A stretch of 56,117 nucleotides of DNA from Thiomargarita sp. (GTDB taxonomy: Bacteria; Pseudomonadota; Gammaproteobacteria; Beggiatoales; Beggiatoaceae), in NCBI GenBank assembly GCA_020720115.1, contig DYPD01000008.1:1-56117 (forward strand), in the 5' to 3' direction. The position numbers were made by a program, and so were the translations under genes. Numbering within the stretch: position 1 is the first letter of the stretch; every line of letters starts with the position of its first letter. Below, piece after piece: positions 1-9,176 of this stretch. Below the pieces are notes generated by a model. The model ran no database searches and was not told where the DNA came from. It saw only the letters and a list, made by a program, of their open reading frames with translations.

Positions 1-222
1 TACATTCACCGCCTCCCAATCCATTAAACGCGCACCAGGAATATGTCCCGCACTGCTGAAGGTTTCTGGTTTATTGCGCACATCCAAGAGCACCACCGCC
101 TGCAAATGCTGTTCTAGCCACTGGGTGCTGACTAAGGGACCTGGTACATCCAGTGCGTAGATATTTGCAGAAAAACAAATAGCAAAGGTAATCAGGGCTT
201 TTTTGTATAAGGGTTCTAGCAT
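1..222 (-). CDS. Rhodanese-like domain protein, N-terminal part (truncated by window edge)
   Basis: Reverse-strand translation from ATG at 222: MLEPLYKKALITFAICFSANIYALDVPGPLVSTQWLEQHLQAVVLLDVRNKPETFSSAGHIPGARLMDWEAVNV; signal-like N-terminus, rhodanese signature LLDVR..F..GHIPGA. Confidence 0.75.
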   Translation of the reverse strand, partial: MLEPLYKKALITFAICFSANIYALDVPGPLVSTQWLEQHLQAVVLLDVRNKPETFSSAGHIPGARLMDWEAVNV

Positions 223-461
223 GGGTTTATCTCCTTTAGGTGTTTTATTAACGTATTTGATACAATCCGACACAATGAGCGTTAGTTAGGTATTGCTCTG
301 CGCCTTGTTAGACTCTGTCTCAGTGCAAGGGCAAGGCATTATGCCACTCAATATCGGCTTTTACATCCAAAACATGCTTGATTTGCTGCTTTTTCTTGGC
401 GCGATTGGCGAAAGGCTTACTCAAGCGCAAACACAGTGTATTTACTTCCAGGACTCATTCC

Positions 462-809
462 ATGTTGCTAAATCAAGACGTTATTGCAGAATTAAAGATG
501 ATTGCGGGCGACGCACCCGAAGTATTGCTCGAAATCATTGACGCCTATTTATCTCAATTACCTGATTTTATTGAAGGTATTTATCAAGGCGTGTCGCTTA
601 AAGAACACGAACGTTTAAATCAGGCGGCGCATGGACTCAAGGGCTCGAGTTTTAATATCGGCGCTCAACAGCTTGGGGAGCTCTGTAGCCAGCTTGAGCA
701 CTATGCTAGAGAGCAAAATTTTGCCAGCGCAGCGGCGCTACTGAAAGAATTAGGAAATGTCAGCGCCGCAACTCAAGCAGAATTGCAAGCCCTAAAAACT
801 GGTATTTAA
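462..809 (+). CDS. Hpt (histidine phosphotransfer) domain protein
   Basis: Likely ATG at 462 (MLLNQDVIAELKMIAGD...); HGLKGSSFNIGAQQLGELC is the Hpt phospho-His motif. Confidence 0.8.
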   Translation: MLLNQDVIAELKMIAGDAPEVLLEIIDAYLSQLPDFIEGIYQGVSLKEHERLNQAAHGLKGSSFNIGAQQLGELCSQLEHYAREQNFASAAALLKELGNVSAATQAELQALKTGI

Positions 810-1187
810 CAAGCCAACGCCAATCCGGTAGTGGTGCAATAAGAATGATAACCAAGTAAAAATCAACTCTGTCTGGAAATAGGTAGTGCAATGTTTGCGT
901 TGCAAGAATGAACAAAATCCCCTATTGCACCCATGTGGTTTTCAATTTTTACTTCGGCTACGCTCAGCACAAGCAGCACAAGTTTTGAAAAAGACAAGGT
1001 ACACCTGACCAATATTGCACTAAAAGGCAATCAAGGTTCAATACATGAAGCAGTTATTGATTTCTTTGCAACGTCAGAACAGCAGCAATATGAAAATGTA
1101 AAACATGATTTTATTGAAGAAATGGATAAATAACACGGTCGTCTGGAAACACGGCGGCATTGGATTACAGAGACTTTAACTACCCTA

Positions 1188-1482
1188 GTGTGTCCTGAAG
1201 AAAGGTGTAAGCCTTTCATGCTGTAGTAAAGATGAGAGCAGGTCTCTCGGTGTCGGTGGCCGAACACTGGCATCAAACCACCCTGTGCGGCTGGCGTCAA
1301 GAGTGCTGGTCGTGAGCGACAGGGGAAAAGGCGGTGAGAAACCGTCAGGTAGGTATTGTGGAGATGCCTGTGCTGAGCTTGCGATACACTGAGCTTGTCA
1401 AAGTGTCGAAGCAAACGCAAGTGAACCCTTGATGAGGTGTCGAAACAAACTTGATGCTGTCAAAACCTGGCTGCTAGGATAA
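1188..1482 (+). mobile_element. Probable remnant of a group II intron 5' region (ribozyme domain I-like, no RT ORF)
   Basis: GTGTGTCCTGAAGAAAGGTGTAAGCC... and GCAAACGCAAGTGAACCCTTGATGAGGTGTCGAAACAAAC resemble bacterial group II intron 5' ribozyme sequence from memory; no reverse transcriptase ORF downstream. Confidence 0.45.
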
Positions 1483-1483
1483 G

Positions 1484-1584
1484 CCATGTAGGGCGGGCGA
1501 ATTCCGTCCAATGAATTTCATTCATTGGCACATGATTATCACGGAATTTGCCCACCATTCAATGCACCAGCAACATCCTACATG
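1484..1584. repeat. MITE-like inverted repeat element
   Basis: Outer arms CCATGTAGG...CCTACATGG; inner arms GGGCGAATTCCGT...ACGGAATTTGCCC; central hairpin CCAATGAAT-TTC-ATTCATTGG at 1508-1528. Confidence 0.6.
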
Positions 1585-1593
1585 GCTACAGGG

Positions 1594-2036
1594 CTAGCTG
1601 CGCCAACAAGCGTAGAGGCGGATGGCGTAACGCTCAGGCTTCCCATATTTATCCAGCATCCCCGCCGCAGCTAAAAAAAGCCATCCGGCGACAACGCCAT
1701 CGCAAAGATTTTGCCCTCCTGCCCCGCGCCGATTTGCCCGCGCAGGCTGCGGACGATGCGTTGCTGTTCAATATCCCAGACATGAATTTGCTTGTCGTTA
1801 CTGGCGGAGAGCAAAAACCGCCCGTCGGGGGTGAAGGCGATGTCGCTTATCTTCGCCAGGTGGCCGCTGGGGTTGAGTTGCAGGAGGGGTGGTTCTTGGT
1901 GTTGCGTGTTTTGTGCTGCTGGCTTAGGCGTATCCACCTGCCCCAAGCCGCGCTCGGCGGATATTTCGGTATTTTTAACTTGCCCGCCACCTGAGCAGGC
2001 AGACAGCAACAGGGAAAACATCAGGATACGCAGCAT
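1594..2036 (-). pseudogene. Decayed WD40-repeat lipoprotein (frameshifted, then truncated)
   Basis: MLRILMFSLLLSACSGGG lipobox; HLAKISDIAFTPDGRFLLSASNDKQIHVWDIEQQRIVRSLRGQIG WD40 repeat; ORF stops at 1671 in a T7 run; one added T restores ALSPDGFFLAAAGMLDKYGKPERYAIRLY... before homology ends. Confidence 0.65.
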
Positions 2037-2210
2037 ACAATCTCCTAGAGGGTGGGGGATGGCGTCCGATGAAAAATATAACGCTAACGGGACTAAAGGC
2101 GCTAAGGGCGCCAGCATTTTAGCGCGTTTGTGTCTGTTGCGTCGCTGCTATCCAGTTGAGCCGCCGCTGCGTTTGCTTTTCGCGCTCTGAGTTTGTCGGA
2201 TTTGCCGTTA

Positions 2211-2470
2211 CCCTTCGACAAGCTCAGGGAACGGTCAATCGCCACTTGCTGTTGCCCTTCGACAAGCTCAGGGAACGGTCAATCGCCACTTGCTGTTGCC
2301 CTTCGACAAGCTCAGGGAACGGTCAATCGCCATTTGCCGCTGCCCTTCGGCAAGCTCAGGGAACGGTCAATCGCCATTTGCCGCTGCCCTTCGACAAGCT
2401 CAGGGAACGGTCAATCGCCACTTGCTGTTGCCCTTCGACAAGCTCAGGGAACGACAAATCGCCACTCAAC
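2211..2470. repeat. Tandem repeat, 44-bp period, 6 copies
   Basis: CCCTTCGACAAGCTCAGGGAACGGTCAATCGCCACTTGCTGTTG units starting at 2211, 2255, 2299, 2343, 2387 and 2431, all exactly 44 bp apart. Confidence 0.95.
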
Positions 2471-2728
2471 GTCTTAAGCATAGGGGAAAAAATCAGTTAT
2501 AAGATAGATATGACGGATTTATAAAATCTATCAGGTGGTAGCTGCAACTATTTCATACAACTGAAATATATTCATAGGCTTATCCATTAAAAACCTACCG
2601 CCAAGATGCGGAGCACACGAAGACTGCACGGGTTCATTGAAGAAAAACTACCATAGCAGGTGCGGTCAGCAGAGCTTCAGGTATAATCCAAAGATTCATC
2701 ACGCACACCCCTTATCAGGAGAACAATT

Positions 2729-3157
2729 TTGATTAACGTCCAAGAACTTATGAGCACCCAGCTCTATACGCTCTATCCGCATCAAACCTTGCACGATGCA
2801 CATGATTTGATGACTGAGCATAAAATTCGTCATATTCCCATTGTGGATGAAGATAATCTCTTTATCGGGCTGTTGACGCAACGCGATTTATTGGCTGTCT
2901 CTGTTTCCACTTTTGCAGATATTTCTAATTCTGAACGCGATGAATTAGAAACCGGCATTCCTCTGTCTGAAGTCATTACTTATGATGTCATTGTTGCACA
3001 AGAAACGACGAGTTTATTAGATGCCGCACGCTTTATGCTGGAAACCAAGCATGGATGTTTGCCTGTTGTGAATGCCAAGGGAGAATTAAAAGGGATTTTA
3101 ACTGAAGCAGATTTTGTCAATCTGGCGATTGTGCTGTTGGAAAAGATGCAGGCTTAA
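2729..3157 (+). CDS. Tandem CBS domain protein (TTG start)
   Basis: MINVQELMSTQLYTLYPHQTLHDAHDLMTEHKIRHIPIVDEDNLFIGLLTQRDLL... two CBS motifs; AGGAG upstream of TTG. Confidence 0.88.
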   Translation: MINVQELMSTQLYTLYPHQTLHDAHDLMTEHKIRHIPIVDEDNLFIGLLTQRDLLAVSVSTFADISNSERDELETGIPLSEVITYDVIVAQETTSLLDAARFMLETKHGCLPVVNAKGELKGILTEADFVNLAIVLLEKMQA

Positions 3158-3158
3158 A

Positions 3159-5543
3159 ATGCCGCTATCTTCCTCGCGTTTTCCTTGGCAGTTTAATCGT
3201 CTCTCTATTCGCAATAAACTCATGGTGTTGTTTATGCTAATGGGCACGAGTGTGCTGTTGGTATCCGAGGGTTTTTTTATTCGGCATGAATGGACGCGCT
3301 TACATGAAAATTTGCACAATCAGCTTCTACCTATAGCACAGATTCTGGCTTTTCAAAGCCAGGCGGCAATGAGATTTGATGATGATTATTCTGCTCAAGA
3401 ACTGCTCAGCAGCTTAAAAAAACACAGTAGTATTGTTTCTGCTTATATTTACAAAGCCGAAGGTTCAATCTTCGCGGCTTATCACAAAAACTCAAAGCAA
3501 CAGCAAGTGCAAGCGCAACGCCGAGAACAACTCTTAAAAAATCTAAAAACGCATCCCAGCGATTTCTATTTTCAATTAGTGGATGGTGAAGCCTGGATAC
3601 AATTACCTATTTGGTCGGATAAAGAAGTGCTGGGTTATATTCAACTGATAGATGATCAGTCTGGTTTCCAGCAAAGTATTAAAGAGTTTTTCTGGCTCAT
3701 TTTATTCGTCATTATGGGTTCTCTGTTGTTGGCATTTGTGATAGCTGCACAATTGCCAAAAATCATTGCTGCGCCTATTGTGGCATTAAAACAATTGATG
3801 CTACAGGTAAGCCAAGAAAGTGCTTATCACTTACGCGCAGAGAAATACCACGATGACGAATTAGGTGAATTGGTAGACGGCTTTAATGCGATGTTAGAAG
3901 AAGTAGAGCAACGTGATCGTACTTTGGCAGGTTATAGCGAACGCTTAGAGCAAGATGTGGCGCGACGTACGCGGCAATTACGCAACTCAGTGTTGGCGCT
4001 GGAGACTGAGCGTGATCGCGCTGAAGCAGCAAACCGAGCCAAAAGCGCCTTTTTAGCCGCTATGAGTCACGAAATCCGCACGCCTATGAACGGCGTGTTG
4101 GGTATCCTTTCTTTGCTGCGCAACACGCGCTTGGAAGCACAACAGCAACGCTATGTGCAAATGGGCTATCACTCGGCAGAGGCTCTGCTGGCAATCATTA
4201 ACGATATTCTGGATTTTTCCAAAATCGAAGCCGGACAACTGCACCTCGAAATAATCCCTTTTGATCTGCACGAGTTAATCCGAGAAATTCTGGAAATTTT
4301 TGATGAGCCTATTAGAAACAAAGGCTTAAAAATGCACCCAGAACTTGATGCGCAATTGGCGCCGGCTTATCGCGGTGATCCCACGCGCTTGCGTCAGGTG
4401 CTGTTTAATTTGTTAAGCAACGCGATTAAATTTACTCAGCAAGGTGATCTGTATCTGACGCTCAAGGTTTTGGATACCCACTATCTGAATTTCCGCGTGG
4501 AAGACACAGGTATAGGGATTCCCAAAGAAAAACAAACACATATATTTGAAGCCTTTGCCCAGGCGGATAATTCCACCACGCGACAATACGGCGGTACGGG
4601 CTTGGGACTGACGATTTGCAAGCAGTTAATCAAACTCATGGGGGGCGAAATCGGCGTACACAGTCAACCTGGCGAAGGCGCAACTTTTTGGTTTACCTTG
4701 CCGCTTTTCGTTGCCAGCCCTGAAGAACAACGCACACTACGGCAGCAGAGTCGCTTGGCATCTGACAACTTGCCGACGCTGGCGCAAGGCACGCCTTACC
4801 AGATATTGTTGGCAGAAGATAATCCGGTTAATCAGGAAGTGGCTAAAGCCGAATTGGAATCTTTAGGCTGTTACGTCAGCACTGCTAACAATGGGCGCGA
4901 AGCGTTTGATTTTTATCAAAAAAATGTGTTTGATTTGGTGCTGATGGATTGTGAAATGCCAGAATTAGATGGTTTCCAGACCACGCAAGTGATTCGTCGT
5001 TACGAACACCAGCGTCCCTGCAAAAAACACATTCCAATCATTGCTTTAACTGCGAATGCTGTGGTCGGAACGCGGCAAGCTTGCATTCAAGCGGGCATGG
5101 ATGGTTATTTGAGCAAACCCTTTAGCCGCGAGCAGTTGCTTGAGACTTTGCGCTGTCACCTGACGGCCGCAACGCCTGCCGTTGCGCCTGCAACGCCGCG
5201 CACGCTGATGGCATTGAATCGGGAAAAAATTGACAAGCTGCGTAAGCTGCAACCCCAGATGTTGGAAAAAATGGTCGCGCTCTATATGGAACACAGCAGT
5301 ATGCAGATGCAGCAACTGGCAGCGGCATTTGCCGAGCAAGACCTTGAGCAGATTGCTCGTTTGAGCCATAGCCTTAAATCTGCCAGTTTGAATGTCGGCG
5401 CAACGCAGTTTTCCACCCGCTGTAAAGCAATTGAAATACGCAGCAAGCAAGGTAATCTGCCAGAAACTGCTTGCTTTGAAGAATTGCAGGAGAATTATCA
5501 GCAGGTGGTTGCTGCTTTGCGGGCGGAAATAGCGGCTGCATGA
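3159..5543 (+). CDS. Hybrid sensor histidine kinase (TM - HAMP - HisKA - HATPase_c - REC - Hpt), BarA-like
   Basis: AAMSHEIRTPMNGVLG H-box; GGTGLGLTICKQLI ATPase; ILLAEDNPVNQEVA...LVLMDCEMPELDG REC; LSHSLKSASLNVGA Hpt. ATG at 3159. Confidence 0.92.
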   Translation: MPLSSSRFPWQFNRLSIRNKLMVLFMLMGTSVLLVSEGFFIRHEWTRLHENLHNQLLPIAQILAFQSQAAMRFDDDYSAQELLSSLKKHSSIVSAYIYKAEGSIFAAYHKNSKQQQVQAQRREQLLKNLKTHPSDFYFQLVDGEAWIQLPIWSDKEVLGYIQLIDDQSGFQQSIKEFFWLILFVIMGSLLLAFVIAAQLPKIIAAPIVALKQLMLQVSQESAYHLRAEKYHDDELGELVDGFNAMLEEVEQRDRTLAGYSERLEQDVARRTRQLRNSVLALETERDRAEAANRAKSAFLAAMSHEIRTPMNGVLGILSLLRNTRLEAQQQRYVQMGYHSAEALLAIINDILDFSKIEAGQLHLEIIPFDLHELIREILEIFDEPIRNKGLKMHPELDAQLAPAYRGDPTRLRQVLFNLLSNAIKFTQQGDLYLTLKVLDTHYLNFRVEDTGIGIPKEKQTHIFEAFAQADNSTTRQYGGTGLGLTICKQLIKLMGGEIGVHSQPGEGATFWFTLPLFVASPEEQRTLRQQSRLASDNLPTLAQGTPYQILLAEDNPVNQEVAKAELESLGCYVSTANNGREAFDFYQKNVFDLVLMDCEMPELDGFQTTQVIRRYEHQRPCKKHIPIIALTANAVVGTRQACIQAGMDGYLSKPFSREQLLETLRCHLTAATPAVAPATPRTLMALNREKIDKLRKLQPQMLEKMVALYMEHSSMQMQQLAAAFAEQDLEQIARLSHSLKSASLNVGATQFSTRCKAIEIRSKQGNLPETACFEELQENYQQVVAALRAEIAAA

Positions 5544-5548
5544 AGGGC

Positions 5549-6103
5549 TTAGCCGGGTTTGGACAGCAGTGCGCGAAATTCTTGCCAAAAACGCTGACGC
5601 AAAGCGCGTAAACGGGCTTTGTGCGCTTGGGTTTGAGGGAGTTCTGCATTAATCCAGTGACGCAAAGCGCGAAATAAAGCGGGCATTTCTTCCGTATTGG
5701 TGGCTGCTTGCGGTGGGGCGTAAGGCAGGCTGAGTAGCACTTTTCCTGTATCAGTCCAAGAAAAGCCTTTAGGATCATTGGCTTCCAGCCATTCTAGCCA
5801 TTCTGCGCCCTGCAATCCGGCGCAGGCTTCGCGCCCGTAACGCGCCATAGCGACGCGCCTTAGTAATTCGGAAAATTCAGCAGCTAATTCTTTGGGCGTT
5901 AAGCGATTGCGCCGTTGTTTTAAGCGTAAAAACACTTGTCGCGCATCTACGCGCCAATCGCCGCGCCGCAAGCCGGCGCGAATAAACCAGATTAGGGCGA
6001 TTAAACCTAATAAAATCAGCCAATAACCAGGGGCAAGTGGCAGCCAGGAAATGCTGTCAAGTCCGTGAATATCGCGCAGGTCGTCAAAATACAGGGGATT
6101 CAT
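5549..6103 (-). CDS. DUF4381-family membrane protein
   Basis: Small protein with N-terminal TM; DARQVFLRLKQRRNRLTPKELAAEFSELLRRVAMARYGREACAGLQGAEWLEWL typical of DUF4381. Confidence 0.7.
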   Translation of the reverse strand: MNPLYFDDLRDIHGLDSISWLPLAPGYWLILLGLIALIWFIRAGLRRGDWRVDARQVFLRLKQRRNRLTPKELAAEFSELLRRVAMARYGREACAGLQGAEWLEWLEANDPKGFSWTDTGKVLLSLPYAPPQAATNTEEMPALFRALRHWINAELPQTQAHKARLRALRQRFWQEFRALLSKPG

Positions 6104-6270
6104 CAGAATGTTCTCTCGGTGAGGTTAAGGTGGGTCGCATGGCATTAGGTTTTTTCAAAAAACATCTTATATTCAAATAGTTATTTTATTATCACGGGCT
6201 TGTATAAGCCCCCATAGGAACAGACGGCTAAGCTTAATTTATCAGCATTAGCCAGACAGGGATATAAACA

Positions 6271-6735
6271 ATGAGTGAGCTTGATGTACAGTATGGCTTG
6301 GCGGCGCCTGGTTTGCCTGACGCAGAACAAATTCAAACTTGGGTAGATGCGGTGTTGCAACAGGTGAAGCCGGAATTGCTGACGGTTGCGCAATTAACAG
6401 TGCGTTTAGTGGATTTGCCCGAGGGCATTGAATTAAACGAAACTTGGCGGCACAAGAGCGGGGCGACAAATGTGCTATCTTTTCCATTTGAAGCGCCGCC
6501 TGGCATTGAATTGCCGTTGTTGGGCGATGTGATTATCTGTGTCCCGGTGATTCGACGCGAAGCCGAGGAGCAGGAAAAAGCCGAAGTTGCACACTGTGCG
6601 CATATGGTGGTGCATGGTGTATTGCATCTGCTAGGCTATGATCATCTGGAGATTGAAGCAGCGGATTTTATGGAAAACATGGAAATTCAGATTTTACACC
6701 ACTTAGGTTATCCCAACCCTTACCAATCCTTATGA
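6271..6735 (+). CDS. ybeY: Endoribonuclease YbeY (rRNA maturation factor)
   Basis: GATNVLSFPFE and HMVVHGVLHLLGYDH zinc motif. Confidence 0.95.
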   Translation: MSELDVQYGLAAPGLPDAEQIQTWVDAVLQQVKPELLTVAQLTVRLVDLPEGIELNETWRHKSGATNVLSFPFEAPPGIELPLLGDVIICVPVIRREAEEQEKAEVAHCAHMVVHGVLHLLGYDHLEIEAADFMENMEIQILHHLGYPNPYQSL

Positions 6736-7601
6736 ACGACCCTCACCCCACAACGCGACCTCATTGGTTGCGCCGTTTCAATAAGTGGTTAAAAAACCAG
6801 CCTGAAGACAAAGATGAATTATTGCAATTGCTACGGCAAGCGCAACGCAATGATTTACTCACCCAAGATGCTTTACAAATCATGGAAGGCGCAATGCAAG
6901 TCACAGAAACTCATGTGCGTGATGTCATGATTCCTCGCGCACAAATGATTGTGATTAATGCTGCCGACCGACCTGAAGTGTTTTTAGATGTCATAGTGCA
7001 ATCTGGGCATTCGCGCTTTCCAGTGGTGGGGGAAAACCGCGATGATGTACAGGGTATTTTGTTGGCAAAAGACTTATTGCACTGCTATGCACAAAATACT
7101 AAGGGGCAGCAGTTTAGCTTGCGCGACTGGTTGCGTCCGCCTGTATTTATCCCAGAAAGCAAACGCTTACACATTTTGCTACGGGAATTTCGTACCAGCC
7201 GTAATCACATGGCGATTGTCGTAGATGAATATAGCGGCGTAGCAGGTTTAGTGACCATTGAAGATGTGATTGAGGAGATTATCGGTGACATAGATGACGA
7301 ACACGATATTGACGATGCGGTCTACATTAAGCCGCGTGATGAGGGTTATTATACCGTCAGTGCGCTGACCCCCATTGATGAATTTAATGAGCACTTTAAA
7401 ACGAACTTCAGTGATGAAGACTTTGACACTATCGGCGGTTTGCTCTTAAAAGCGTTCGGGCGGGTACCCAAACGTGGCGAAGCACTTTTATTGTCGGGTT
7501 TTCATTTCAAAGTCCTGCGGGCAGCAAAACGACGCATTCATTTGTTGCGTGTACGCGAAGCAGGCGCTGAAGAAATTGAGGATGACAAACAGGACGATTG
7601 A
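6732..7601 (+). CDS. corC: CorC/YbeX-family Mg/Co efflux protein (CBS + CorC_HlyC)
   Basis: VRDVMIPRAQM CBS; FIPESKRLHILLREFRTSRNHMAIVVDEYSGVAGLVTIEDVIEEIIGDIDDEHD. Confidence 0.93.
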   Translation: MNDPHPTTRPHWLRRFNKWLKNQPEDKDELLQLLRQAQRNDLLTQDALQIMEGAMQVTETHVRDVMIPRAQMIVINAADRPEVFLDVIVQSGHSRFPVVGENRDDVQGILLAKDLLHCYAQNTKGQQFSLRDWLRPPVFIPESKRLHILLREFRTSRNHMAIVVDEYSGVAGLVTIEDVIEEIIGDIDDEHDIDDAVYIKPRDEGYYTVSALTPIDEFNEHFKTNFSDEDFDTIGGLLLKAFGRVPKRGEALLLSGFHFKVLRAAKRRIHLLRVREAGAEEIEDDKQDD

Positions 7602-7604
7602 TCC

Positions 7605-9176
7605 ATGAACATAAAAAAAAATATGAGAACACGCGGTATTGCAGTTTTTTATCGTTTTCTTGAGTTTTACCCTTGGGTGGGCGATTTGCTTGCTCTGTTG
7701 GCAGGTGGTTTATTGGTGCTGGCGTTCGCGCCTTTTAACCTTTTTCCGTTAGCAGTGCTGTCCACTGCGCTCCTGTTTTTAGTCTGGAAATCCTGTACGC
7801 CGCTGCGTGCGCTCTGGCGCGGTTGGCTGTTTGGCGTGGGGTTGTTCGGCTTTGGCGTGTATTGGCTACACATCAGCTTAACCCAATTTGGCGGCATTAC
7901 CCTGCCCATCGCCCTATTTCTCAATGCGCTGTTTGTCATGGTCATGGCGCTCTATCCGGCTTTTCTAGGCTGGTTTATCTTAAAAGTGTTTCCCGTATGC
8001 AATAAAGTCCGCCTACTCGCCGCGTTGCCAGCCGCTTGGACGCTGTTAGAATGGTTTCGCAGTTGGTTTTTAACCGGATTTCCTTGGTTATCCATTGGCT
8101 ATAGCCAACTAGACGCACCGCTGGCAGGACTTGCGCCGCTCTTTGGCGTGTACGGCGTTTCCTGGGCAGTGACTTTCAGCGCCAGCCTATTGGTCTATGC
8201 GCTCTTGGACGGACGCCAAGCTTGGCCGGTCTGGCCGGCTTTATTGGTATTATGGGGCTTAGGCGGTGTATTGACTCAAGCTAGTTGGACGCGCTCTTTA
8301 GAACAACCCTTGAATGTCGTCATGATTCAAGGCAATACCATTCCTGAAATCAAATTCGACCCGCTCCATACCCAAACGATTTTGGATTCTTATTTGAATT
8401 TAAGCCGTCAGCACCGCGACGCTGATTTGATTATTTGGCCCGAAACAGCCATTCCCTTGTTCTTTCACGAAGCAACTGCCATTGGTTTTATAGATGAAGT
8501 AGTCCAAGAAGCACGCGAACACAAGACTGCCTTTCTCATTGGTATTCCAGTGGAAAATGCAGAAACCGGTCAGTATTACAATGCGGTGGTAGGATTGAAT
8601 GCTGATTCAACCGAGTTTTACTACAAACAACACCTAGTGCCTTTTGGCGAATACATGCCGTTTCGTAGCTTAGTGGAATCTTGGCAAAAGATGATTCGGA
8701 TTCCTTTTTCAGACTTTACGCCGGGTTCCAAAGAACAGCCTTTAATCAAAGCAACCCGTTATGCTATTGGGGTATCTATTTGCTATGAAGATGCGTTTCC
8801 AGATGAAATGCGTCAGGTGTTACCTAATGCGACTTTATTGGTGAATGTCAGCAATGATAGTTGGTTTGGCAATTCTATTGCGCCGCACCAGCATTTACAA
8901 ATTGCGCGGATGCGGGCATTAGAATCAGGGCGCTATTTACTGCGGGCAACCAACACGGGCGTGTCGGCGATTATTGATGATCGCGGCAATATCGTGGCGC
9001 AAATGCCGCAATTTCAAGAAGGCGTGGTCAAAGCGCAAGTGATACCCTTTGACGGCGGCACGCCTTACAGCTTATCCGGCAATATCCCTTTGTTATTCAT
9101 CATGTTTGTGTGTCTGCTGGTGGGGATTGTTCTGCATCACTACTGGTATCCGGCTCATCATCCCAAACCCGTGTAA
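7605..9176 (+). CDS. lnt: Apolipoprotein N-acyltransferase
   Basis: Multi-TM N-terminus plus nitrilase domain (IIWPETAIP, YYKQHLVPFGEYMPFR, SICYEDAFPDE); ybeY-corC-lnt order. Confidence 0.95.
   Translation: MNIKKNMRTRGIAVFYRFLEFYPWVGDLLALLAGGLLVLAFAPFNLFPLAVLSTALLFLVWKSCTPLRALWRGWLFGVGLFGFGVYWLHISLTQFGGITLPIALFLNALFVMVMALYPAFLGWFILKVFPVCNKVRLLAALPAAWTLLEWFRSWFLTGFPWLSIGYSQLDAPLAGLAPLFGVYGVSWAVTFSASLLVYALLDGRQAWPVWPALLVLWGLGGVLTQASWTRSLEQPLNVVMIQGNTIPEIKFDPLHTQTILDSYLNLSRQHRDADLIIWPETAIPLFFHEATAIGFIDEVVQEAREHKTAFLIGIPVENAETGQYYNAVVGLNADSTEFYYKQHLVPFGEYMPFRSLVESWQKMIRIPFSDFTPGSKEQPLIKATRYAIGVSICYEDAFPDEMRQVLPNATLLVNVSNDSWFGNSIAPHQHLQIARMRALESGRYLLRATNTGVSAIIDDRGNIVAQMPQFQEGVVKAQVIPFDGGTPYSLSGNIPLLFIMFVCLLVGIVLHHYWYPAHHPKPV

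Noticed and set aside
933-1133. 66-aa ORF upstream of the intron-like fragment
   Set aside because: Its 5' part overlaps a GCTCAG repeat and no family is recognizable; could be a gene fragment but not supportable.
1031-1420. 129-aa minus-strand ORF
   Set aside because: Lies over the putative intron RNA and repeat; no protein-like features.
2211-2470. CRISPR-like periodic repeat
   Set aside because: Head-to-tail tandem units without unique spacers, and no cas genes in the window.
2156-2524. Overlapping ORFs 2156-2524, 2193-2477 and 2290-2502
   Set aside because: Open only because the 44-bp tandem repeat lacks stops in the three forward frames; no independent coding evidence.
6196-6211. GGGCTT-GTAT-AAGCCC hairpin upstream of ybeY
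   Set aside because: Short stem with no U-tract on the plus strand; not convincing as a terminator or switch.
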